The notes beneath the pieces are model-generated. The model searched no databases and was not told the DNA's origin. It saw nothing but the letters and a program-made list of their open reading frames with translations. Below, in pieces: positions 47,917-55,100 of a stretch of 64,000 nt of DNA. The stretch covers positions 186,001-250,000 of the forward strand of contig JAUWAU010000003.1 in the NCBI GenBank assembly GCA_030601885.1, written 5' to 3'. Position 1 is the first letter of the stretch; every line of letters starts with the position of its first letter. The stretch comes from Armatimonadota bacterium. Lineage in GTDB: Bacteria; Armatimonadota; Zipacnadia; JAUWAU01. The position numbers were made by a program, and so were the translations under genes.

Positions 47917-48540
47917 TCACGCCACAAGCATGGCCGTGCCGCTGGCGAGAAACCACAATCCGGCAAACAGCGCGGCCACCTCCGCGATGCCACGCAGTCG
48001 CGGCACGGCGCCGAGAAGGCCCGCAAAGCCCAGAGGCACCAAGAACAGCGACGTGCCCACAAAGAAGGCAAGTGCCATGAGCACGCCATGGGCGACGTGT
48101 GCCGACGTCACCACCGCGGCCAGGAGCAGGAGGAACGGCGGACAGACGTTAACGCCCGTCAGAAGGCCGGCCAATAGCGGAAATCGCCGCATCGGCGCCG
48201 AGCCGCCGAGGCGCCGACACAGGCGCGCCTCCGGGAAGCTGCGCCCCAGCCCATAGGCCAGCATGAGGCCCGCGAGCGCGATGACGGCGAGTCCGGCAAC
48301 ACGGCGCGCCGGCCCGGCGGTGGCGATCTCAGCGCCGAGCGCCGCCCCGACTGCGCCCACCAGCAGATATGCCGCCAGCCGGCCGCCGGCGAACTGCGCC
48401 ATAGCGCGGGCCACGTGCCGGGTGCGGCGGCTGCCGTCGTGCGCCACCAGATATGGCAGCATCACCGGCGCGCAGGCGCCGGCACAGTAGATGCCGGTTG
48501 AGAGCCCGAGTGCAAAGCCTTTGGTGATGGCTTCGATCAT
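47917..48540 (-). CDS. TauE/SafE-like (DsbD_2) membrane protein
   Basis: A 207-residue protein with six membrane helices. Helix 1 contains LGLSTGIYCAGACAPVMLPY and helix 4 TGVNVCPPFLLLLAAVVTSA; the cysteines in these two segments are arranged as in CcdA/DsbD-type and TauE/SafE-type transporters that pass electrons or heavy metals. The rest (VLMALAFFVGTSLFLVPLGF) fits. Thiol-reductant transfer across the membrane or cofactor/metal transport are possible roles. The gene lies just after a repeat at 48560-48633 and before DUF6599. Confidence 0.75.
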   Translation of the reverse strand: MIEAITKGFALGLSTGIYCAGACAPVMLPYLVAHDGSRRTRHVARAMAQFAGGRLAAYLLVGAVGAALGAEIATAGPARRVAGLAVIALAGLMLAYGLGRSFPEARLCRRLGGSAPMRRFPLLAGLLTGVNVCPPFLLLLAAVVTSAHVAHGVLMALAFFVGTSLFLVPLGFAGLLGAVPRLRGIAEVAALFAGLWFLASGTAMLVA

Positions 48541-48559
48541 GGATAGAACTCGAGACCGT

Positions 48560-48633
48560 GTGGCACGGGTAGCTTGCTACCCGTGGTCCGTGTCAACCAG
48601 GATCAGCACAGCTTGGCAAGCAAGCCGTGCCAC
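48560..48633. repeat. ACCCGTGCCAC-family element, 74 bp
   Basis: GTGGCACGG (48560-48568) and CCGTGCCAC (48625-48633) are inverted ends. Inside is the hairpin CGGGTAGC TT GCTACCCG and the segment CTACCCGTGGTCCGTGTCA, identical to 50297-50315. It lies between the hypothetical gene at 48651 and the SafE-like gene. Confidence 0.7.
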
Positions 48634-48650
48634 CCATGGGCGAGTGGCGG

Positions 48651-49256
48651 CTATGCCGCCCGCCGCCTGCGGACGATGAGCCACCCGATGATGCCCAATG
48701 TCCCCACGATGCAGCCGTAGTAGGCGAGGTTGCCATACGGCGTTACTCTGACCTCGACCGCGCCCACCGGGAGAGTCAGCGACTCGTTGACCTCACGCTC
48801 TGCCTCGGCGGTGAGAGGAACCGTTATCTCGATCGTCGGCTCCGCGGTGAACTCATCCGCGTGGATCGCCAGCGGAAGGCTGACGCGATCAGCCTCGATC
48901 GGTCGGCTCAGCGAGGCGTGCACGATGAACGATAGAAAATCAGTGGGCTTGAACTCCTCGGCCAGCGCCGGCGCCACCTTCACGTCCAGCACATCGCTGG
49001 CGCCGTGCAGCCGCACGTTGTGCAGGGACGAGGGGTACTTATGGTACAGCGTCACCGTCACCTCGCCCGCGTCCGGCCCCGTGTGGACGGCCTTCTCCAC
49101 GTTGTACTCGATACTCTCAAATGTCGTGTACGTTTCCGTCGGCCCCGAGTGGGCCGCATCCGGGTCCGGCGTCTCACTGAGTTCCCTCGCGCTCGGGCGG
49201 CCGACCACGAGCGCGAGGCCGCTCAGAAGCGCAAGGCTGCAGGCGATGGCTCTCAT
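48651..49256 (-). CDS. Secreted or C-tail-anchored hypothetical protein
   Basis: A 201-residue protein. A signal peptide (MRAIACSLALLSGLALVVGR) and a C-terminal helix with basic end (LAYYGCIVGTLGIIGWLIVR, RRRAA) place a ~150-residue beta-rich domain outside the membrane. No family was recognised. Its ATG overlaps the stop of the HEAT-repeat gene by one base (TAATG), so the two are translationally coupled and probably act together. Confidence 0.7.
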   Translation of the reverse strand: MRAIACSLALLSGLALVVGRPSARELSETPDPDAAHSGPTETYTTFESIEYNVEKAVHTGPDAGEVTVTLYHKYPSSLHNVRLHGASDVLDVKVAPALAEEFKPTDFLSFIVHASLSRPIEADRVSLPLAIHADEFTAEPTIEITVPLTAEAEREVNESLTLPVGAVEVRVTPYGNLAYYGCIVGTLGIIGWLIVRRRRAA

Positions 49257-50203
49257 TACCGCAAACTGGCCACCTGTACGAGCGCGTCACCGGCCATGAT
49301 TTTCGTGCTGGCCTCGCCTACGCCGAGAGCCGTATCGAGGACGTCGATGCCCTCCTGGCGAGCGTTGTAGGCCAGCCCCCAACCGGCGGCAATGCGCACA
49401 TAGGCGTTGCTGCTTCGCAGAGACGAAAGCAGGGCAGGCAGCACGCGGTCGTCCTTCTGCATCGCCTGGGCGGCGAGCGCACATGCCCGCACGAACTCGT
49501 CTTGGTCGCGGGTGAAGCCCTGTATGCGCTGCCGATCCACGTGCAGGAGCCCGAGGGCGAGGATGGCATGGCCTTTGAGCAAGCCGTCACGGGAATCCAG
49601 CATGCCGCGGGCGAGATCCGCGTTGCCCGGATCGCCCGCCTTGCCCACCGAGCGCAACGCCCGCGCCGCATACTCTCGGTCCGATCCGCGGACAAGGTCG
49701 GTCAGCACCTTGACGCCAACAGGGTCTTTCCTACGGGCGAGCGATTCGGCGGCCAGTACCATGTGTGATTTGTTGCCGCGGCTGGCGGCCTTCCGCAGTT
49801 CCTCCGTGCTCGCCGGCTTCACCGGCCGGAAGCCCACCTGTTTGGCCCCGATGCCAATGCGCACCGTGTGCCGCCCGCTCGCCACCTCCGGGCCCACCGT
49901 GACCTTCACCACGAACTGCCCTTTTTGCCCCGGGTCCATCTTCCCCATCACTTCCGGGGTCACTTGCACCGAGATCCCCGGCGTATCTGTAGTGGCCGTG
50001 AGTCGCACGTCGCTGATGTATTTCGGATAGTTATTCTGCACGAAAATGCGGAAGTCGTCCGACTTGTCCAGCGTGATGACCTCGCGCTCCGGCTTTACGA
50101 TGAGCCTGTCAGGTGTCCGGTAGATGTTGTTACACAGGTGCCCGAAGGCGCTGCCGGCACCGAACACGCTCACGACACAGAGCAAAAGCATGGGCCTTTT
50201 CAT
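49256..50203 (-). CDS. Secreted HEAT-repeat protein
   Basis: A 315-residue protein starting at ATG 50203 (GAGAGGATAACC upstream). The signal peptide is MKRPMLLLCVVSVFGAGSAF, then a beta-sandwich part (LIVKPEREVITLDKSDDFRI, PGQKGQFVVKVTVGPEVASG) and, from about residue 150, five or so HEAT-like alpha hairpins (VGVKVLTDLVRGSDREYAAR, RACALAAQAMQKDDRVLPAL, YVRIAAGWGLAY). A cysteine pair is absent. HEAT proteins of this kind are interaction scaffolds. It directly follows the activator gene in the cluster. Confidence 0.78.
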   Translation of the reverse strand: MKRPMLLLCVVSVFGAGSAFGHLCNNIYRTPDRLIVKPEREVITLDKSDDFRIFVQNNYPKYISDVRLTATTDTPGISVQVTPEVMGKMDPGQKGQFVVKVTVGPEVASGRHTVRIGIGAKQVGFRPVKPASTEELRKAASRGNKSHMVLAAESLARRKDPVGVKVLTDLVRGSDREYAARALRSVGKAGDPGNADLARGMLDSRDGLLKGHAILALGLLHVDRQRIQGFTRDQDEFVRACALAAQAMQKDDRVLPALLSSLRSSNAYVRIAAGWGLAYNARQEGIDVLDTALGVGEASTKIMAGDALVQVASLR

Positions 50204-50267
50204 GGTTATCCTCTCGCGTATGATGATCCCCCGCACGACGAGCCAAGCCACGGCGTTCGCACGGCTT

Positions 50268-50340
50268 GGCCCCGTACGGGGCCGAAGGGTCAGGGCCTAC
50301 CCGTGGTCCGTGTCAGCCCGGGTTAGCACGGGTTGGCCAG
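50268..50340. repeat. ACCCGTGCCAC-family element overlapping the activator 3' end
   Basis: GGCCCCGTACGGGGCC palindrome, then AAGGGTCAGGG, CTACCCGTGGTCCGTGTCA (identical to 48577-48595) and GCACGGGTTGGCC. The module GCCCCGTACGGGGCCGAAGG is the inverted counterpart of one at 11555-11575. Bases from 50297 onward are read as the last codons of the activator gene. Confidence 0.7.
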
Positions 50341-51187
50341 CGCCCTGTGTCTCGGGGCCGTGTCGCTCGGCGCCGATCAGCGCAGCGCCGAGGGCGCCGA
50401 CGATCTGCGGCTCGGACGGCACCGTGACGGCCAAGTCCAGTGTCTCTTCTAACGCCCGCACGAAGCCAATGTTCCGGGCGACGCCGCCGCTGAGCGTGAT
50501 CGGCCGCGGCAGCTCAGCCTCTGCGACAGGGACCGACACGCGTTTCGCCAGCGAGACGACGCGCTCAGCGGCGGCGCGGCAGATGGCCGCGGCAATGTCC
50601 GCCGCGCACTCCCCGCGCGCCACCATGCCAACCGCCTCGCTTTCGGCGAACACGGTGCAGACGGTGTTCAGCCGCAGCCTCTTCGTGGCCGCGAGAGCGA
50701 GACGACCGAAGTCGTCGAGGTCGATCTCCAGAGCTCTAGCCATAACCTCGAAGAAGCGACCCGTGCCGGCGGCGCACTTATCGTTCATGGCGAAATCCAC
50801 GACACGCCCACCCGGGCCGATGGCTATCGCCTTGGTGTCCTGGCCGCCGACGTCGAGCAGGAGGCGTGTCTCGGGGAATAAGTGCAGCGCGCCGCGCGCG
50901 TGGCAGGTGATCTCGGTAACGGCCTCGGTACGGCCCGGAACTTGCTCCCGGCCGTACCCGGTGGCAACGAGGGATGCGAGCTCCTCCGGGCCGATGCCCA
51001 CGGCTCCGAGTGCCGCTGCCATGGCGGCCTCGGCCGTCGCTCGGCAGCGGGCGCCGGTGAGGACCACCTCTGAGGCCAGCACCTCGCCGCGCCCATCAAT
51101 GACAACGGCATCGCACGTGAGCGATCCGACGTCAACGCCGCCGTAGTACGGCGTGCCATCTGTTTTCGCTGCTGACCCCATGGGCAC
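50297..51187 (-). CDS. BadF/HgdC-type ATPase activator (2-hydroxyacyl-CoA dehydratase activase)
   Basis: A 296-residue ASKHA-fold ATPase which, in the family, uses ATP hydrolysis to inject low-potential electrons into the dehydratase partner. It has YYGGVDVGSLTCDAVVIDGR, ATGYGREQVPG, the cluster cysteine in ITCHARGALHLF, LLDVGGQDTKAIAIG, the second cysteine in DFAMNDKCAAGTGRFFE, VCTVFAESEAVGMVARGE and LSGGVARNIGFVRALEE; two subunits would share one [4Fe-4S]. The final twelve or so residues (QPVLTRADTDHG) are encoded by repeat DNA. Start GTG 51187 or ATG 51181. First gene of the seven-gene minus-strand cluster ending at 44138. Confidence 0.92.
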   Translation of the reverse strand: MPMGSAAKTDGTPYYGGVDVGSLTCDAVVIDGRGEVLASEVVLTGARCRATAEAAMAAALGAVGIGPEELASLVATGYGREQVPGRTEAVTEITCHARGALHLFPETRLLLDVGGQDTKAIAIGPGGRVVDFAMNDKCAAGTGRFFEVMARALEIDLDDFGRLALAATKRLRLNTVCTVFAESEAVGMVARGECAADIAAAICRAAAERVVSLAKRVSVPVAEAELPRPITLSGGVARNIGFVRALEETLDLAVTVPSEPQIVGALGAALIGAERHGPETQGAGQPVLTRADTDHG

Positions 51188-51499
51188 GAAGCTCGACGCG
51201 CGCGTTTATTGCGGTCTGGGCTGCGCCGGCGCATTGCAGAATATACATGAGGATTTGCTGGGCGGTCAACGACCTTCGCCGCCGAACCGTGTGAGCCAGG
51301 CAACAAAGACGGCGACCAGCTATCGGCCAAGCCCGGCTCGCTGCCTGCGGGACGAGGCCCACCCCCTTAGTTGCAAAGCAAATCAGAATGCTCGCCGCCG
51401 CGTCGCAAGCATTCTGATGTTGCCCGGCTCGCGCAAGGCTTCCTGCCGCGGCTCCGCCCCGCTCCCGCATCGCTCCCTTGCATAGTGCGGCTCCCAACC
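51188..51499. other. 312-base gap with a CAGAATGCTCGC hairpin
   Basis: No gene is recognised. CAGAATGCTCGC (about 51387-51398) and GCAAGCATTCTG (about 51407-51418) form a 12-bp stem (one G-U). GCCCGGCTCG occurs twice (51331-51340, 51422-51431), each followed by a related CTGC..GCGG. The stretch could be a leader or small RNA for the activator gene; nothing in the sequence decides this. Confidence 0.4.
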
Positions 51500-52399
51500 T
51501 CACTCGTCGGAGCTCTTGCCACACACCACTATGCCGGCAACGATGAGCATCAGGCCCACCGGGGCCGACCAGTGGATGTGCTCGCCGAGCACGAAGCGGA
51601 TGGGTACGAGTGAGAGAAAGGGCGAGAGGTAGGCAATATTGCCCACAAGGGCGGGGTTTGGTGCTCGAGCAATGGCCATGAGCCAGAGCACGAAGGCGAT
51701 GCCCATTTCGAAGAGGCCAATGTAGATGCCGCCGGCGATTCCAGGCAGTGTCAGGTCGCCGCGAGAGGGCAACACCGCCCATGCGAGGGTCACTGCCGGG
51801 GCGCCGAAAACGAAGCTCCAGAAGAGCTTGGACACGGGAGAGCCGGTGCGGCGGAGGTTCAGTATCCAGTAGGATGCCCACACCACCCCGCTGCCGACGG
51901 CGAGGGCGATGCCGACAACGCTGGTGTGCGTCCAGCCAGATGGGTCCAGCCGCGTCGCCACAACGCCGACTCCCACGAGGCCCACGGCCAGGCCGACGAA
52001 GGCGCGACGCGGCACGTGCTTGCCGAGCAGAGGCGCCGACAGCACCGCCAAGGCAAGCGGCCAGGTATAATTCAGAGGCTGGGCTTGCTGAGCCGGCAGA
52101 AGATCGTACGCCGTGAACAGCACCAGGTAGTAGAGCAGTGGATTCAGCAGGCCCGAGATGGCAGCGGCGGCAAGCTCGCGCAGGCACGCCGGAGCCCCGA
52201 AGCGCGGCTCGCGGCGAATGAGCAGGGCGAGCGCCAGCAGCCCCAGGGACGTCCACGAGGCAACGAGGAGCATCTGGAACGGATCGAGCACGCGCAGCGT
52301 GAGCTTGAAGGCCGTGGCCACCGTGCACCAGCACAGTACGGCGCCGATGGCAAAGGGAACGGCTCCAACGGCAGCTCCGGGCTCCGCGTCAGCTCTCAC
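51500..52399 (-). CDS. EamA/DMT-superfamily permease
   Basis: About 299 residues with ten membrane helices in two homologous halves, as in EamA transporters: VPFAIGAVLCWCTVATAFKL, PLNYTWPLALAVLSAPLLGK, GVVWASYWILNLRRTG and the C-terminal half ending NPALVGNIAYLSPFLSLVPI and RFVLGEHIHWSAPVGLMLIV. Such permeases export metabolites or amino acids. The start is uncertain: GTG 52399 removes a non-hydrophobic 35-residue extension that begins at GTG 52504. Not obviously connected with its neighbours. Confidence 0.85.
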   Translation of the reverse strand: MRADAEPGAAVGAVPFAIGAVLCWCTVATAFKLTLRVLDPFQMLLVASWTSLGLLALALLIRREPRFGAPACLRELAAAAISGLLNPLLYYLVLFTAYDLLPAQQAQPLNYTWPLALAVLSAPLLGKHVPRRAFVGLAVGLVGVGVVATRLDPSGWTHTSVVGIALAVGSGVVWASYWILNLRRTGSPVSKLFWSFVFGAPAVTLAWAVLPSRGDLTLPGIAGGIYIGLFEMGIAFVLWLMAIARAPNPALVGNIAYLSPFLSLVPIRFVLGEHIHWSAPVGLMLIVAGIVVCGKSSDE

Positions 52400-52511
52400 G
52401 AGTGCGTGTTTAGTCCCGGGCGGCAGTCCTTCCTGCCTCGAAGATTCGGCCCGTCCGCCCACCCGTACTACTCTGCGAAGTAGCGACCCTTCGCTACGTA
52501 GCACGACTTGT

Positions 52512-52529
52512 AGCCGGAGCAGCTTGCTC
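52512..52529. repeat. CCGGAGCA-GC-TTGCTCCGG hairpin
   Basis: Near-perfect 8-bp stem around a GCAGCTTGC apex in the 290-base gap between the EamA gene and the membrane-protein gene. No T-run. Same apex as the hairpins at 39412 and 48563. Confidence 0.5.
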
Positions 52530-52620
52530 CGGCCGCCCCCAGCTCCCCGCCGGGCCCATCTTCATCGTTTCCGGGCGCCTCAGCCTGGCACGGACAACTG
52601 CCTGCGCCTTCAGGCGCTCA

Positions 52621-52812
52621 CTACCGCAGGAAGTCCCAGATGGCCGCCCCGTCGGCGTGCGCCGGCACCGGAATGCCCCACGCGGGTGCCATTGTGCAAT
52701 GGGGCGCTCTCGTCCGCCACTCATCGGCGATCGCATAGCGTCCGCGGCAGACTCTCGCGGCTACAGCAGCAGGGACCTGATTCTGGATGCTGCGCCATGG
52801 CCGATGCGGCGT
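52621..52812 (-). pseudogene. Possible C-terminal remnant of a lost gene
   Basis: A 63-codon open stretch on the minus strand without a start codon, ending at TAG 52621. Its translation runs RPWRSIQNQVPAAV, RYAIADEWRTRAPH, CTMAPAWGIPVP, HADGAAIWDFLR. The end has the look of an alpha/beta-hydrolase C-terminus (xADGAxIWDFL). It overlaps the upstream part of the membrane-protein gene on the other strand. This is a weak call: it could equally be chance. Confidence 0.2.
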
Positions 52813-54905
52813 TGACGGATGTCAGGAACTGTGATACTGATGCCGGGCACGGCAATGCGGTGCGCCGGCCGCTGTCCTCTTGGGGGCACATGCCAGCAGC
52901 TATGGGCGATGAGTGTGGGAAAAGCGGCGACACTGACCTCGACGTGGCAAACGCTATGCCCATGCGCCCGCACGGGCCGCGGCTCGACGCCATCGCGTTT
53001 GGAGTGGTCGCGCTCGTCATCGCCCTCGTGTGGCTACCCACGCTTGCCTCGGGAGGCAGGATAAACCCGAACGAGGACTTCCTGCTGCACGCCGCTCGCC
53101 ACGAGGCGGTACGCAAGAGCCTCCTGGAACACCGGGCATTCCCCCTGCGATCGCACTGGTTTGGCGGGGGTTACCCCACGCTCGGCGAGCCCGAAGATCC
53201 GGCTCTCAATCCCCTTGTGGTGCTGTCAGTGGTGTTCGGTTCCGTGATGGGGCCGAAGCTCGTTGCATTCGCTGCGGCTCTCGCCAGCGGACTCGGAACA
53301 TACGCCCTCGCGCGCTACATCCTGGCATACACGCGATGGGGAGCGCTCTTCTCGGCGCTCACGGTGGGGACAAGCCTCTATGTCGTTGACCGCATGGAGA
53401 GCGGCAGCCTGACGGACGTTTGCCCGGCATACTTGCCGTTGTGCATGCTCCTGGTGGGATTGTCCTGTCGGGGACGAGGAGTCGCGCTGTTGCTGTTGCC
53501 CTTTGTGCTCTACACGATGATTTCTGATGGGAAGCAGGCCTTCTTCGTCGCCATGTTGTACCTGGGAGTGTTCTGCCTGCTCGATGTTGTGCCGATGTTT
53601 CGCATGTTGGCTCCCCGGGGGGGCCCGAGGAAGCTCGATACTCGGGCTCTGCAGATCCTCGCCGTAGCGTTGGGTGTGACCTTCTTGGTGGGAATGGTGC
53701 GCCTTCTCCCGGTGCTGGAGTTCATCGGCGCCAAGGGAGGACTGATGCGCGTGGAGCCGGAGTTCCACATGCATCTGAGTGGGGCTGTGGGTGTCGCTTT
53801 GGGCCCGCTCCTGGAACGTGCGTCCGGGATCTTGGGCCGATGGAGCTTAGTGACCATTGGCTGGCTTCCGATTGTGTTGTTTTGCGTTGCGGCATCCTGC
53901 GTCTGGAAGAGGATGTTGCCGTGGGTCATCGCCGTTGTGCTCTTCGGTTGGCTCGCGCTCGCCGACAATGCGCCGCTGAACCTATTCGGGCTGCTGGAGC
54001 GCGTGCCTGTATTCAGCACGATAAAGCTGCCGTACAAGTATTTTGCGTTCCCAATCGTGCTCTCCGTCGGAATCGGAGCGGGCCAGTTCTTCTGGCTGCT
54101 CGCGAGGCTTCAGCCCAGATGGCTGGAGCATCTGTGTGCGGTCGTCCTGATCGCGGTGGGAGTGGGCTTCCTCTATCCCAAAACGACCTCGGCCCAACTG
54201 GGCACGTATACTGCCGAGGTACCGGCCTGGGCGAGCATTCAGCAGGAGGAGTTCTTCAGCATTCGGGGACTAGGCCTTCCGCGCAAGCGCATCGAGCCAC
54301 TTCGCGCGGTGAGCTATCTGAATGTGCTGCAGAACATCGGCACCCTAGACTGGTATACGGCCCTGCCTATGGCCGAGCACGCCATCCCGAGGTACTTCGT
54401 GAGCGTGCGAAATGCCTACGTTCCGAATCCTGAGTACCGCGGCGAAGCGTTTTTCGTTCGCGAGGCCCGGTCGCCCGAGGGGACGTTGTCGGCCCCAATG
54501 GGGCCGAGTGCGGTCATCGGGGCAGACGCGCGGTCTCGCGGGGGAGGGCGGGCGGGATACGTCGCAGAGACCACGTTTCGTCCCAATTCAATTGCGGTGC
54601 GAGCCACAGTTCGCAGGCCCGGCATTCTTGTGATCAACCAGAACTACCATTCGGCCTGGAAGGCTGATCAGGGGGCCGTGTTAGACCAAGATGGTCTGCT
54701 GGCGGTGCGACTCGAGCAGACCGGCGCCTATGTGATCCATCTGCGCTACCTGCCGCGGAGCTTCGTGGTGGGGTTGGTCGTCAGCGTCGTCAGCATCGCC
54801 GGCTGGGTGCTTTTCTGTTGGTCCTCCGGCGCGAGACGCTTGCAGCGTTGGCGCGACGGCGATACGGCGACGCCCCCGCACAGTGGGCGGGCACATCGAC
54901 GGTAA
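52797..54905 (+). CDS. YfhO-like polytopic membrane protein
   Basis: About 700 residues with a dozen membrane helices. The start is unsettled among ATGs at 52797, 52890, 52902 and 52956; none has a strong ribosome site. The first extracytoplasmic loop carries NEDFLLHAARHEAVRKSL, FPLRSHWFGGGYPTLGEPED and PALNPLVVLS. After the helices comes a periplasmic tail (QNIGTLDWYTALPMAEHAIP, VRNAYVPNPEYRGEAFFV, ILVINQNYHSAWKADQGAVL), then a last helix. This plan fits YfhO/GT-C glycosyltransferase-like proteins that glycosylate polymers outside the membrane. Its paralogue at 55101 follows. Confidence 0.75.
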   Translation: MADAALTDVRNCDTDAGHGNAVRRPLSSWGHMPAAMGDECGKSGDTDLDVANAMPMRPHGPRLDAIAFGVVALVIALVWLPTLASGGRINPNEDFLLHAARHEAVRKSLLEHRAFPLRSHWFGGGYPTLGEPEDPALNPLVVLSVVFGSVMGPKLVAFAAALASGLGTYALARYILAYTRWGALFSALTVGTSLYVVDRMESGSLTDVCPAYLPLCMLLVGLSCRGRGVALLLLPFVLYTMISDGKQAFFVAMLYLGVFCLLDVVPMFRMLAPRGGPRKLDTRALQILAVALGVTFLVGMVRLLPVLEFIGAKGGLMRVEPEFHMHLSGAVGVALGPLLERASGILGRWSLVTIGWLPIVLFCVAASCVWKRMLPWVIAVVLFGWLALADNAPLNLFGLLERVPVFSTIKLPYKYFAFPIVLSVGIGAGQFFWLLARLQPRWLEHLCAVVLIAVGVGFLYPKTTSAQLGTYTAEVPAWASIQQEEFFSIRGLGLPRKRIEPLRAVSYLNVLQNIGTLDWYTALPMAEHAIPRYFVSVRNAYVPNPEYRGEAFFVREARSPEGTLSAPMGPSAVIGADARSRGGGRAGYVAETTFRPNSIAVRATVRRPGILVINQNYHSAWKADQGAVLDQDGLLAVRLEQTGAYVIHLRYLPRSFVVGLVVSVVSIAGWVLFCWSSGARRLQRWRDGDTATPPHSGRAHRR

Positions 54906-55100
54906 GGGCTGCGTTCCGCCCATTGGTGTTAAGGCGGCTCAGCGCCGCCGTCGGGAGCCCGGCGTCCACTGGGAGAGTAGACGCACTTGGTACTGGCTCC
55001 GCGTGGCGAGGGCTTAAGAGGCGCGACCACGGATGCCTGATGTTGCGCCGCGGCACCGACAGTGGAGATCATACGACAGGCCCATTCGGGGCACGGAACC

